This document shows, in pieces, positions 1-8,694 of a stretch of 64,000 bases of DNA. The notes under the pieces were generated by a model that was not told where the DNA came from, did not search any database, and saw only the letters and a program-made list of their open reading frames with translations. Positions within the stretch are counted from its first letter, which is position 1. The number at the start of each line of letters is the position of its first letter. The translations under genes and the position numbers were made by a program. The DNA is from Paenibacillus dendritiformis (GTDB taxonomy: Bacteria; Bacillota; Bacilli; Paenibacillales; Paenibacillaceae). The stretch spans positions 186,001-250,000 of the forward strand of contig NZ_OX216966.1 in assembly GCF_945605565.1 (NCBI RefSeq). The letters are read 5' to 3'.

Positions 1-99
1 CCCCGGGTAGATGTCCAGGGTGATATTTTTCAAAGTCGGTTCAGACAAGCTGCGATATTGAAAGCTGAAATCCCGAAACGAGATAAGCGGTTCCCTCAT
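1..99 (-). CDS. ECF/cobalt-type ABC transporter ATP-binding protein, N-terminal fragment (cut by window edge)
   Basis: Reading the minus strand from the ATG at 97-99 gives MREPLISFRDFSFQYRS followed by TLKNITLDIYPG. This is the standard beginning of an ATP-binding subunit of ECF or CbiO-type transporters, up to just before the Walker A loop. An AGGAG ribosome binding site lies about 9 nt upstream. It sits 128 bp downstream of the S-component gene at 228-791 on the same strand, so the two probably form one transporter operon that continues beyond the window. Only about 33 residues are visible, so the family assignment rests on the N-terminal pattern and on context. Confidence 0.75.
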   Translation of the reverse strand, partial: MREPLISFRDFSFQYRSLSEPTLKNITLDIYPG

Positions 100-227
100 G
101 ATTTCGATAACTCCTGTCACATGCTGCATGCCAATCCATGTCCCACCAGGAGAGGGCCCGATGGGGGACTTCCGATCACGCCACGCGCCCCCTCCTATGC
201 TGTGGAACTCTATTCGTTTCTAGCAGC

Positions 228-791
228 TTATTTAAGTACCCGCAAATTCGAATTGCGGCGGTTCAAACGGATAAGACCAAGCACGGCCGAGATGCCCAGC
301 ACCAAATGAACAGCGATGTTGGCCAAGGTCGAAGCAACGAACTGGAGCCACATTTTGTCCGGCGCTTCTCCCAGCAAATACACATCCAGGATGCTGGACA
401 GTCCGAAGCCGACAGCCAGCCCCAATGAACCGGTGATCGCGAGCGTCAAGATAGCGCCCTTCGTCGAACGGCCTTCATTGACATCGAAAGATTTGTTTAT
501 GTAGACGAGACCCATTCCGAATCCGGAAATCGCGGATCCAAGCACCCATGTCCACCAGATCGTGCCGCCGCCCCAAGTCAAATCGGTGATGATATGACCG
601 ATGGCCCCGCTCAACAGACCGACGATCGGACCGAACATCGCGCCGAAAATGGTCAGAATCGCAATGGCCGGGCGCAGGCCCGTCTGCGGCACCAGCGGAA
701 TCGTAATGGTGCTCAGCAAGCCGTATAATGCCGCTCCGATCCCGATGGCAACAACCGTTTTGGTGCTAAAGTTGAACATCGATTGTTTCAT
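228..791 (-). CDS. ECF transporter S component, UPF0397 family
   Basis: A 187-residue membrane protein with about five hydrophobic segments. Its N-terminal motif [14 protein letters not shown] is characteristic of the UPF0397 group of ECF substrate-capture proteins, which databases often label riboflavin-type ECF S components; the true substrate of the group is uncertain. S components bind the vitamin or metabolite outside the cell and deliver it through a T component and two ATPases. The ATPase gene starts immediately downstream, at 99 on the minus strand. The ATG at 789-791 is preceded by an AAGAAGGG ribosome binding site. The leader upstream (792-1047) is long and may be regulatory. Confidence 0.8.
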   Translation of the reverse strand: MKQSMFNFSTKTVVAIGIGAALYGLLSTITIPLVPQTGLRPAIAILTIFGAMFGPIVGLLSGAIGHIITDLTWGGGTIWWTWVLGSAISGFGMGLVYINKSFDVNEGRSTKGAILTLAITGSLGLAVGFGLSSILDVYLLGEAPDKMWLQFVASTLANIAVHLVLGISAVLGLIRLNRRNSNLRVLK

Positions 792-1047
792 GCTTCAACC
801 CTTCTTTCCTGGTTTAATATGTATCGACATTCGCCCGTTCGGCAGTCTTAGGAGAGCGATATGCGTAAAATCCGAACGTTTGATTGTGATTCCGATAATA
901 ATATAAAGGATATTCCAAGGTAAGGGTACAGTTTTTATTTCCCATAAATGAAGGTGACTCACAGTTCTGGCAAGGCGAGTGGGACAAGCTGAGTGAAGTG
1001 CTTCATAGGCGCAGGTTGGACACCCTCCGGGCCCGATAGCCGGGAGC
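792..1047 (-). other. Long untranslated leader of the ECF operon, no recognised riboswitch
   Basis: About 256 bp separate the fni terminator from the ECF S-component gene. On the minus strand the leader contains a CCCGG/CGGG hairpin near 1030-1045, a GAAG/CTTC hairpin near 995-1010, and a GGTGTCC stretch near 1018-1024 that can pair with GGACAC at 1087-1092 across the terminator. No TPP, FMN, cobalamin, S-box or T-box consensus was recognised. A structured RNA is possible because ECF vitamin genes are often riboswitch controlled, but this is inference. Confidence 0.25.
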
Positions 1048-1080
1048 ATAAAGGAGGCCACAGGCTCGGGGTCTGTGGCC
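1048..1080 (-). terminator. Probable terminator downstream of fni
   Basis: A near-perfect inverted repeat (GGCCACAG ... CTGTGGCC, 1056-1080) sits 31 nt after the fni stop codon. On the minus strand it is followed by a short, imperfect T tract (TCCTTTATG). The stem is strong and the T run is weak. Confidence 0.55.
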
Positions 1081-1110
1081 GTTGGATGTGTCCATTATAG
1101 CAAAGCTTGC

Positions 1111-2160
1111 CTAATTTGGCATCAGCCGATTCGTGGCGCGCAGATCCCGAATGCGGCCCGCGCCGATGCCGAACATGGCGATGCGGAGCTCCAGCTCCAC
1201 CTGCGCCAGCACCTCGTCCACCGCCTCCTCCGAATCGGCGGCGGCGGCCAGCAGGGAGCGGCCGAATCCGGCCAGATCCGCGCCGAGCGCCAGCGCCTTC
1301 GCCGCATCGGCGCCGGTACGCAGTCCGCCGCTTGCAATAAGCGGCTGGTGCGGCAGCGCTGCCCGGATAAGCCGGACGCTCTCCGCCGTCGGAATGCCCC
1401 AGCCGGCGAACGCTTCGGCCGCGCGGCGGCGAATCGGGTCGGCGGAGCGGAGCTTCTCGACCTGGCTCCAGGACGTGCCGCCCGCGCCGGCCGCGTCGAT
1501 GAATGCCGCGCCGGCATCGGCGAGTTGCCGCGCGGTATCGCCGGCGATTCCCCAGCCGACCTCCTTGATGCCGACGGGTACGTCCAACTGGCGGCATAAT
1601 TCCTCAATACGACGCAGCAATCCTGCGAAGTTGACGTCTCCTTCAGGCTGGAACACTTCCTGCAGCGCGTTCAGATGGAGAATTAAGCCGTCCGCTTCCA
1701 CAAGCTCCACGGCGCGGCGGCATTCCTCGATCCCCATTCCCATGTTCAGCTGCACGGCCCCGATATTCGAATAGATCGGCACCGTCGGCGCAATATCCCG
1801 AATCCGGAATGTGCCCGACAGTCCCGGATTCTCCACCGCCGCTCGGACGGAGCCTACGCCCATCGCCCAGCCCCGCGCCTCCGCCACCGCGGCCAGCCGG
1901 CGGTTGATCGGGGCAGCTATACTGCTGCCCCCGGTCATCGAGCTGATAAGGAATGGCGTGCGAATCCGCTTGCCCAGCCATTCTGTCGCCAGATCGATCT
2001 CCCGGAAATCCAGCTCGGGCAGCGCCTGGTGAAGAAAGCGGTAACGTTCGAGCCCTGTCGTAATCCCGACGCCATTCACCGCTTCCTCCAAACAAATGCG
2101 AATATGCTCCGTCTTGCGCTGCTCGGTTGCTCCCCCAGGAGCCGGCTGCCGTTCCTCCAT
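1111..2160 (-). CDS. fni: Type 2 isopentenyl-diphosphate delta-isomerase
   Basis: A 349-residue protein, normal length for the FMN-dependent type 2 IPP isomerase. This enzyme interconverts isopentenyl and dimethylallyl diphosphate in the cytosol to balance isoprenoid precursors. Family hallmarks visible are the RKxxHI N-terminal motif (RKTEHI), FLISSMTGG near residue 70-80, GVGSVRAA, and the FMN phosphate-binding region with GAGGTSW near residue 225 and ASGGLRTGAD near 280. The gene stands alone between terminators, so it is probably monocistronic. The gene is locally very GC-rich, which creates long open frames on the other strand that are not genes. Confidence 0.95.
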   Translation of the reverse strand: MEERQPAPGGATEQRKTEHIRICLEEAVNGVGITTGLERYRFLHQALPELDFREIDLATEWLGKRIRTPFLISSMTGGSSIAAPINRRLAAVAEARGWAMGVGSVRAAVENPGLSGTFRIRDIAPTVPIYSNIGAVQLNMGMGIEECRRAVELVEADGLILHLNALQEVFQPEGDVNFAGLLRRIEELCRQLDVPVGIKEVGWGIAGDTARQLADAGAAFIDAAGAGGTSWSQVEKLRSADPIRRRAAEAFAGWGIPTAESVRLIRAALPHQPLIASGGLRTGADAAKALALGADLAGFGRSLLAAAADSEEAVDEVLAQVELELRIAMFGIGAGRIRDLRATNRLMPN

Positions 2161-2322
2161 TGTGAACCTCCTTCATCCTCTTCCTATATCATGAATACAA
2201 CGAATGTATCGGACAGGAACCCGTCCGCTGCCGTTCCTTCGTCCGCTAAAGCCGTATCCGGCGATTTTTCAGCATCATTAGCATAGCAAATATGGACGCT
2301 ATCGTATACTTTCATCTATTTG

Positions 2323-2369
2323 AAAAAAGGCCTCCGAACAGGAAGGCGTTCCTTCCGGTTCGAAGACCT
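2323..2369 (-). terminator. Rho-independent terminator of the sdaAB-sdaAA operon
   Basis: A long imperfect stem of about 18 bp (GGTCTTCGAACCGGAAGG pairing with CCTTCCTGTTCGGAGGCC on the minus strand) is followed directly by TTTTTT. It lies about 75 bp beyond the sdaAA stop codon. Confidence 0.85.
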
Positions 2370-2441
2370 CGCAGTCTGATCATCGCGATTCGGCCAAGCT
2401 CTCTCGCAAAGCCTGCCAACTCGCGGCTGCGGCGTTCGGCA

Positions 2442-3350
2442 TCACTCCGTCTGAGCGGAATCGGCCGCGCCGGTTCCCGGATTCTCGCCGAAAATCTCCT
2501 TCTTCAGCCGGATGCCCGTCGGCGTCGCGGCCAGACCGCCAAGCGCCGTCTCCTTCATCGTCATCGGCATGCTCTGTCCGATCCGGAACATCGCTTCAAT
2601 GACTTCGTCGCACGGAATGACACTCTCCACTCCGGCCAGCGCCAAATCGGCTGCCACCATCGCGTTGGACGCCCCCAAGGCGTTGCGCTTCACGCACGGC
2701 ACCTCGACCAACCCGGCGACCGGGTCGCAGACAAGGCCGAGCATATTTTTCAGCGCGATCGCCATCGCGTTCGCCGCCTGCCGCGGCGTGCCTCCGGCCA
2801 GCTCGGCAATGGCCGCGGCCGCCATGCCCGCTGCCGATCCGACCTCGGCCTGGCAGCCGCCCGCCGCTCCGCTGATGGACGCATTGTTCGCCACGACGAG
2901 GCCGAACGCTCCGGCCGTGAACAGAAATTCCACCATCTGCTCCCGTGTCGGGTTCAGCTTCTCCTTGAGCGCGAACAGCGTCCCCGGCACCACCCCCGCG
3001 GCGCCGGCCGTCGGCGTCGCACAGATAAGCCCCATGGCCGCGTTCACTTCATTCGTCGCCATCGCCTTGCTGACCGCATCGAGCAGCGTGCCGCCGCTTA
3101 ATGCTTTGCCGGAGGCGATATATTGCTGGACCTTCACGGCGTCTCCGCCCGTCAGGCCCGAGTGGGACTTCACGCCGGACAGCCCCCGCGCGACCGCCTG
3201 CTCCATCACATCGAGGTTGCGCTCCATCTGGGCGATGACCGCCTCGCGCGTCATCCGCTTCACTTCCATCTCTTGCTCTATCATCACGTGCGCCAATTTG
3301 CACGAGCGTTCCTCTGCGAGCGCGACCAGCTCAGCCACATTGCGGAACAT
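2442..3350 (-). CDS. sdaAA: L-serine ammonia-lyase, iron-sulfur dependent, alpha subunit
   Basis: A 302-residue catalytic subunit of the two-subunit serine dehydratase found in Firmicutes, which deaminates L-serine to pyruvate and ammonia with a 4Fe-4S cluster. Conserved cysteine segments are visible: LICATPTAGAAG, GGCQAEVGSA and CDPVAGLVEVPC. The beta subunit gene ends 34 bp upstream (sdaAB, 3385-4047), so the pair is transcribed together from the beta side. A strong terminator follows at 2323-2369. Length and motifs match the B. subtilis-type protein, and nothing looks truncated. Confidence 0.95.
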   Translation of the reverse strand: MFRNVAELVALAEERSCKLAHVMIEQEMEVKRMTREAVIAQMERNLDVMEQAVARGLSGVKSHSGLTGGDAVKVQQYIASGKALSGGTLLDAVSKAMATNEVNAAMGLICATPTAGAAGVVPGTLFALKEKLNPTREQMVEFLFTAGAFGLVVANNASISGAAGGCQAEVGSAAGMAAAAIAELAGGTPRQAANAMAIALKNMLGLVCDPVAGLVEVPCVKRNALGASNAMVAADLALAGVESVIPCDEVIEAMFRIGQSMPMTMKETALGGLAATPTGIRLKKEIFGENPGTGAADSAQTE

Positions 3351-3384
3351 GCTTCATCACCTCTCCCTTAGATTGGACAACGCA

Positions 3385-4047
3385 TCAATCTTCCATGCGG
3401 AGCACGCGGTTCACGCCGGGAAGTCCGCGAATCTGCCCGAACATCGCCTCATCGATCATTTCGTCGGTCTCAATCACCATCAACGCCATTTTGCCCTTCT
3501 CCTTGCGGCTGACCTCCATGTGGCCGATATTGACCCGGGCCTCGCTCAAAATCCGCGTCACCCCCGCAATGACGCCATAGCGGTCATGATTCAATATAAG
3601 GATGGCCGGACACTGGCCAGAGAGCTTCAGCTTAAAGCCGTTCAGCTCGACAATCTCCACCTTCCCGCCGCCGATGGAGATGCCGGTCACTTCCATATCC
3701 TCCTGGTCATCCGACAGGCGGATACGGGCCGTGTTCGGGTGCTCCGGCACCGCATCTTCGGCCGTTATCTCGACCGTCATCCCGGCCTCCTCTGCCAATT
3801 GAAGCGACTGCGGGAGCCGGGCGTCATTCGTATCAAAATCGAGCAGACCGGCCACGAGCGCGACATCTGTCGCATGGCCTTTATAAGTCTCCGCGAAGGA
3901 GCCGTACAGAAATATATGAACCTTCTTCGGCTGTCTCCCGAATATGCTGCGGGCCAGGCGGCCAATCTTGGCAGCGCCCGCCGTATGTGAACTGGACGGT
4001 CCGACCATAATCGGACCAATGATGTCAAACACGCTGCGATATTTCAT
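3385..4047 (-). CDS. sdaAB: L-serine ammonia-lyase, iron-sulfur dependent, beta subunit
   Basis: A 220-residue partner of SdaAA. The N-terminal segment MKYRSVFDIIGPIMVGPSSS is the serine dehydratase beta domain with the PSSSHTAG motif. The C-terminal half is an ACT domain (NILILNHDRYGVIAGV on the opposite reading, followed by VTRILSEARVNIGHM). The frame is open for 73 further codons upstream, but the ATG at 4045-4047 is chosen because an AGGAGG site lies just before it and because family homology begins exactly there. It is the first gene of the sdaAB-sdaAA operon. Confidence 0.93.
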   Translation of the reverse strand: MKYRSVFDIIGPIMVGPSSSHTAGAAKIGRLARSIFGRQPKKVHIFLYGSFAETYKGHATDVALVAGLLDFDTNDARLPQSLQLAEEAGMTVEITAEDAVPEHPNTARIRLSDDQEDMEVTGISIGGGKVEIVELNGFKLKLSGQCPAILILNHDRYGVIAGVTRILSEARVNIGHMEVSRKEKGKMALMVIETDEMIDEAMFGQIRGLPGVNRVLRMED

Positions 4048-4241
4048 CGCTATTCCTCCTTCTACGCGTATCCATGATCGAATCCGGCTCCGCACGTCAT
4101 ACGATAGGATACGCAGCAGGGAGCGCATCCTGTACGGCGAATGATGAAATGAAAGCACTTTCAGCACCATCCTACCAATCCGGCGGCCGGAAGGCAAGAC
4201 CTCTTTCAGGCAATATGTCCATCTATACAGGATTTTGGCAC

Positions 4242-4274
4242 AAAAAAGACCGCTTTGCACGAACAAAAGCAGTC
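4242..4274 (-). terminator. Rho-independent terminator of the MFS gene
   Basis: On the minus strand GACTGCTTT pairs with AAAGCGGTC (one G-T wobble) and is followed by TTTTTT. It lies about 60 bp after the MFS stop codon. Confidence 0.85.
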
Positions 4275-4333
4275 CGATTCCTCTTTCCTGCCCGGTTCAC
4301 GGGCGGCCTTGCCGTGCCGCCCGCAGCCCACGA

Positions 4334-5560
4334 TTACATCGAAGGACTCCCCGGATCCGTCACCGCCTCCAGCGGACGCTCCTGCATGCGGGAAGAGCGG
4401 ACATAAGCGTAGGCGATAAACAATGCCGACAGTCCGCCGAATACGAGGACCATATAGGAGAGCCCGATCGTATCGAGCATGAAGCCCGTCGCCAGCAGCA
4501 CGACCTGGAACATGACCCGGTCCAGCATCGTGCGGAACGAGAAGAAGCGGCCATGATAGTCCTTCGGAATCGTCTTCTGAAAATATGTCGATAACAGCGG
4601 GAAGAAGAAGCCCGCCGCGAGACCGAACAAACCGAAACCGAACAGCGCCATCCCGCGAATATCGGCAAAGAACAAGAGCGAATGTCCCAGCGCGCTCAGG
4701 AGAGCGAACAGGCACAGCAGCTTGAGCAGTCCGCCCTTGCCGGAGATGCGCTTCACGAAGAAGGCGGCAGCGATGAAGCTGATCCCTTCGACCGCATACA
4801 GCCATCCTTTGATCTGGGTGTCCTGATGGATCTCGCTGATGTTGATCACCATCAGATTGAAGCCGCCGATGAACAAGCCCGGGATGAACGACAGCCCAAG
4901 CGCCATGACCGCGACCGGCATCCGCTTGAGCATCGGCACGATTTCCTTGAAGCCTCCGCCCTTCTTCTTCCCTGCGGAAGCCGCTTTGCCAGACGGCAGA
5001 TCCTCCTTCACGTCCAGGAAGAACGTCGACACGAGCAGCAGCGCATAGCCGACCAGGGAAGCCGCATAGAGCGAGGCCAGGCTCATGACCGTCAGCATCA
5101 TGCCCGCCAGCACGGTGCCGATAATTCGGGCGATGGTGGAGGCATTCATATGTACGCCGTTCAGGGTCAACAGATCTTTGTCGGCGACAATGCGCGGAAT
5201 AACCGATTGAAGCGCAGGGAAATAGAATGCCGCCGATATTTGCAGCGTAATGTTGAACAGCACCATCCACAGCACGGAATCGGTCGCCAACGCAATAAAC
5301 ATGAAGCAGACGCCTACCATCCGACCGAGACCGGCATAGATCAGCACCAGCTTCTTGCGGGAAGAATCGATGACTTTTCCGGCGTAGGGGCCGATCAGGA
5401 CGCCCGCCAGCAAGCCGATGAACAGAATAATCGATTTCATGAAATCCGAAGGCACCTGATGCTGCATAAATTCAAGATTGGCAATAATGGAAGTCCATAA
5501 GCCGAGGCCGGCCACGAACTCGCCACAGAGCACAATCCATACATTCCGATTCGTCCACAT
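4334..5560 (-). CDS. MFS transporter, substrate unknown
   Basis: A 408-residue polytopic membrane protein with about 12 predicted helices in two halves. It has the MFS loop 2-3 region (GPYAGKVIDSSRKK, around residues 57-70) that contains the usual D-x-x-x-R/K-K pattern, and a central hydrophilic loop (LPSGKAASAGKKKGG). It resembles the drug/metabolite efflux branch of the superfamily often annotated only as MFS transporter. It is flanked by its own terminator at 4242-4274 and by a 234-bp promoter-containing gap upstream, so it is probably transcribed alone. No specific substrate can be inferred. Confidence 0.88.
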   Translation of the reverse strand: MWTNRNVWIVLCGEFVAGLGLWTSIIANLEFMQHQVPSDFMKSIILFIGLLAGVLIGPYAGKVIDSSRKKLVLIYAGLGRMVGVCFMFIALATDSVLWMVLFNITLQISAAFYFPALQSVIPRIVADKDLLTLNGVHMNASTIARIIGTVLAGMMLTVMSLASLYAASLVGYALLLVSTFFLDVKEDLPSGKAASAGKKKGGGFKEIVPMLKRMPVAVMALGLSFIPGLFIGGFNLMVINISEIHQDTQIKGWLYAVEGISFIAAAFFVKRISGKGGLLKLLCLFALLSALGHSLLFFADIRGMALFGFGLFGLAAGFFFPLLSTYFQKTIPKDYHGRFFSFRTMLDRVMFQVVLLATGFMLDTIGLSYMVLVFGGLSALFIAYAYVRSSRMQERPLEAVTDPGSPSM

Positions 5561-5794
5561 CCGAATCCTCTCCAGTTCTATGTACAGATGGACTTATCAT
5601 ACCATGTTCCCGCCTATGACAGGTAATGGTTCCATGCCGTTCAGCGCCGTATCCCTGCCACGTCGGGAGGCCGCCGGTTACGCTCTTCCAGAGCACGACC
5701 AAAAAGGCCAGCGGCATTCCTTGCCGATGACCTGTATCGCGTCTATCCTGTCATTCCACCGTCATGCTCATCGCGCCGAGATCGCGTCCCGCCG

Positions 5795-6649
5795 TTAGCC
5801 GGCATGGGTGGCGAGCAGATTGTTCGTCTTGCATTCATCCTTCCGTTCGCACCGGTCGCCGCAGATCCGCCCTTTGCCGCGCGGAACGCACATCGGCGTG
5901 CCGAACAACGGATCATCGCAGATGATGCAATCCATGCAGAATACGTCTCTGACCATCTGCGGCGTCAGCACATCCTCCGGCGCCCCTTGGGCGTATACGC
6001 CCTTGTCGCGGACAGCGATAATATGATGCGCATAACGGCAGGCCAGGTTCAAGTCATGCAGAACCATGACGATGGTGCGTCCTTCGTTCTGATTCAGCTC
6101 ATACAGCAAGTCGAGAATCTCGATCTGGTGGCTCATATCGAGATAGGTTGTCGGTTCGTCAAGCAGAATCACATCCGTATTCTGGGCAAGCGTCATCGCG
6201 ATCCAGGCGCGCTGGCGTTGTCCGCCCGACAAGGAATCGACCGGCCGGTCGGCGAGGCTCTCCACACCCGTCACCTGCAAGGCATGGCGGACCAGCCGCT
6301 CATCCTCTTCCGACCACTGCTTCAGCCACGATTGATACGGATAACGCCCCTGCTTCACCAATTGAAGCACCGTCAATCCTTCCGGCGCCGTCGGCCCCTG
6401 CGGGAGCATCGCCAGCTTGCGGGCGACGGCCTTCGTGCTGGACTGATGGATATCCTTGCCATCAAGCAGGACGGAGCCTTGCTCCGGCTTAAGCAGCCGG
6501 GCCAACGAGCGGAGCAGGGTCGACTTGCCGCATCCGTTGCTGCCGATCAATACCGTGATCTGCCCCTCGGGAATGCTCAGTGTGAGATTGTCGATAATCG
6601 GCACGTCGCCATAGGCCAGTGTCAACGACTTCGTCTGAATCATGGACAT
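5795..6649 (-). CDS. yusV: Iron-siderophore ABC transporter ATP-binding protein, YusV-like, with Cys-rich tail
   Basis: A 284-residue ATPase of the FecE/FepC/YusV group that energises ferric-siderophore import. Walker A is [10 protein letters not shown] near residue 37, the signature is [10 protein letters not shown], Walker B is VILLDEPTT and the switch histidine is in VLHDLNLAC. The ATG at 6647-6649 follows GGAGGGG; the frame is open 16 codons further upstream but homology starts here. The last ~40 residues carry seven cysteines (CMDCIIC, PMC, ICGDRC, ECK), more than usual for the family and possibly metal-binding. A Fur box precedes it. No permease or binding protein is adjacent, as for YusV, which serves several uptake systems in B. 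subtilis. Confidence 0.88.
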   Translation of the reverse strand: MSMIQTKSLTLAYGDVPIIDNLTLSIPEGQITVLIGSNGCGKSTLLRSLARLLKPEQGSVLLDGKDIHQSSTKAVARKLAMLPQGPTAPEGLTVLQLVKQGRYPYQSWLKQWSEEDERLVRHALQVTGVESLADRPVDSLSGGQRQRAWIAMTLAQNTDVILLDEPTTYLDMSHQIEILDLLYELNQNEGRTIVMVLHDLNLACRYAHHIIAVRDKGVYAQGAPEDVLTPQMVRDVFCMDCIICDDPLFGTPMCVPRGKGRICGDRCERKDECKTNNLLATHAG

Positions 6650-6725
6650 GCTCTTCCCCTCCCCGTTCTCGTTCCGCATGCGTCTGCCGTTCGGCATGAC
6701 AGTCAGGCTCTACAATCTATAATAA

Positions 6726-6740
6726 TGAAAATCGTTCTCA
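6726..6740 (-). promoter_or_regulatory. Candidate Fur box upstream of the siderophore ATPase
   Basis: The minus strand reads TGAGAACGATTTTCA, which matches the 7-1-7 Fur consensus TGATAATNATTATCA at 12 of 14 specified positions. It lies about 80 bp upstream of the start codon in an AT-rich stretch. Iron-dependent repression is expected for this gene family. Confidence 0.65.
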
Positions 6741-6939
6741 AAAATAACTAGCTACATCATGCCATATTCAGCACCGCTAGTCAATCGCCGGACGGCCTGC
6801 CGCGGCAGCCGTCATCGGCCGAAGAGCCGGGCGCATCACGCCGCCCGCGCGCTTGTTCCAAGCCCGCCCGCCTTGGACCGGCAGAGACCGTTGGCGGCGC
6901 CCTGCCACCACAGCGGCCCCTCCCGGCTCCCTTCTCTGC

Positions 6940-8451
6940 CTACAGCAGCGGCGAGAACAAGCGGGCTGCTGACTCGAGGAAGCGGGTAATGACTTTTTTG
7001 TTGGCAAATTGTTCATCCGAGATCTGCACGGCCGACTCCAAATCCTGCTGAAACTCCCGGATCAGCTGTTCGACGCTCTCCGTCCGGATCAGCAGCGCAT
7101 TCACCTCGAAGTTAAGGTGGAAGCTGCGCATATCCATATTCGCGGTGCCAATCGTAGCCACTTCGCCGTCCACGATGATGAGCTTCGAATGGAGAAAGCC
7201 TTTTTCATATTCGTAGATTTGCACGCCGGCCTCCATCAGACCAAGGAAATAGGAATGGGAGGCCAGGAACGGCAGCCATTTATCAGGCTTGCCCGGGAAG
7301 AGCAGCTTCACCTCGATGCCGCTCAAGGCCGCTACCCGCAGCGCGGTAAAAATGTCCTCATCCGGAATGAAATACGGCGTCGCTATCCAGATCGAGCGCC
7401 GGGCCGAGGTCAGCATGGAGAAGAACAGATTCTTCATCGTCTTGAATTCCTGATGCGGCCCGCTCGCGATCATCTGCACCGCGCCCGCCGTCGCCTCCAC
7501 CGGTTCAGGCTGAAGGTATTCCGCCCCATAGAGCGTCTCTCCGCTCGTATGGGCCCAGTCCTGCAGGAAAATGATCTGCAGTGTCTGCACCGCGTCGCCG
7601 CGCACGATCATGTGCGTGTCCCGCCAGAAGCCGTACGTCTTATTGCGGCTCAAATATTCATCCCCGACATTGAGGCCGCCGATGAACGCAACATTGCCGT
7701 CGATGACAACAATCTTGCGGTGGTTCCGGTAATTGACCCGATTGGAGAAGATCGGGAACTTCACATTGCCGAACACAGCCACCTGCACGCCGGCATTCCG
7801 CAGCTCCTGCAGGAAGGTTTTGCGCAGGTGCATGCTCCCGACCGCATCGATCATGAACCGGACCTCGACGCCGGCCCGGGCCTTGTCCATCAAAATCTGG
7901 GCAATGCGGCTTCCGATGTCGTCATCGCGGTAAATGTAATATTCCATATGAATATGATGCCGGGCCTGATTCAGCTCCGCAAGCAATGCCCCGAACGTCT
8001 CTTCGCCGTTGTTCAGAATGCGCGTATCCGACGCAAACGTAATCGGGCTCTTGCTGATGCGGCTGGTCAGGCGGAGCAGATGGCGCTGATCCGGCGTCAT
8101 GGCAGCCAGCGCCTCCTCCCGGAGCTGCTTCGGCTCATTCTCTACGAAGGTATAGGTATGCTTGTCCTGCTGCGCCTTCCGGGTATACCGGCGGCGCTTG
8201 CGGTAATTTTGACCGAACACGAGATAAAAGATGAAGCCGACGACAGGCACCACCGCCAGCACCAATATCCAAGCGACCGTGCTGGAAGGATGCCGGTTCT
8301 CCATAAAAATAATGATAGCCAGGGACACAACGGCGAGCGTCGTCATAATGCTCAGCGCCGTCGTGATATTTTGGCCAATCGTGCCATTCATATAATAACC
8401 GAAAGCGAGTAACAAGATAAGAAATAATCCGACTTGCAGCGCTCTTCTCAT
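6940..8451 (-). CDS. cls: Cardiolipin synthase
   Basis: A 503-residue membrane-bound phospholipase D-family enzyme that condenses two phosphatidylglycerols into cardiolipin and glycerol. Two N-terminal transmembrane helices (residues about 5-25 and 35-55) precede two HKD catalytic motifs: HRKIVVIDGNVAFIGG near residue 240 and HSKLIIVDGEVATIGTANM near 415. The ATG at 8449-8451 is preferred over an in-frame GTG 18 nt upstream, because GGGGG lies 7 nt before the ATG. The gene is flanked by non-operonic neighbours and is probably monocistronic. Confidence 0.94.
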   Translation of the reverse strand: MRRALQVGLFLILLLAFGYYMNGTIGQNITTALSIMTTLAVVSLAIIIFMENRHPSSTVAWILVLAVVPVVGFIFYLVFGQNYRKRRRYTRKAQQDKHTYTFVENEPKQLREEALAAMTPDQRHLLRLTSRISKSPITFASDTRILNNGEETFGALLAELNQARHHIHMEYYIYRDDDIGSRIAQILMDKARAGVEVRFMIDAVGSMHLRKTFLQELRNAGVQVAVFGNVKFPIFSNRVNYRNHRKIVVIDGNVAFIGGLNVGDEYLSRNKTYGFWRDTHMIVRGDAVQTLQIIFLQDWAHTSGETLYGAEYLQPEPVEATAGAVQMIASGPHQEFKTMKNLFFSMLTSARRSIWIATPYFIPDEDIFTALRVAALSGIEVKLLFPGKPDKWLPFLASHSYFLGLMEAGVQIYEYEKGFLHSKLIIVDGEVATIGTANMDMRSFHLNFEVNALLIRTESVEQLIREFQQDLESAVQISDEQFANKKVITRFLESAARLFSPLL

Positions 8452-8599
8452 GACGAGGCCCCCATTCACGCCATAACGGCGCTTCTCTCTCAGGTATTTT
8501 TTGAACCATACTGCGCGGCATACCGCAATTTCTTCTTTTTCCTATTATATTCGACATGCGCTCCCTTGAATATGGGAATGACATCCCTGAAAATTATAT

Positions 8600-8626
8600 A
8601 AAAAAAGACCTTTCCGCAGAAAGGTC
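8600..8626 (-). terminator. Rho-independent terminator of the TorD-like gene
   Basis: GACCTTT and AAAGGTC form a perfect 7-bp stem with a 6-nt loop followed by seven T residues on the minus strand. It lies about 70 bp after the stop codon of the 8695-9369 gene. Confidence 0.9.
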
Positions 8627-8694
8627 CTTCGTATCTGAATCGATTCCTTGACCGGTGTTCTGTATCTATGGCGGTACTTCCTGCGCGCCGCCGC

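Noticed and set aside
980..1047. T-box, S-box or TPP riboswitch in the ECF leader
   Set aside because: GGGTGTCC and TGTCCC loosely recall T-box sequence, but the GGGTGGNACCGCG core is not present; no TPP CTGAGA/ACCTG pair or S-box core was found.
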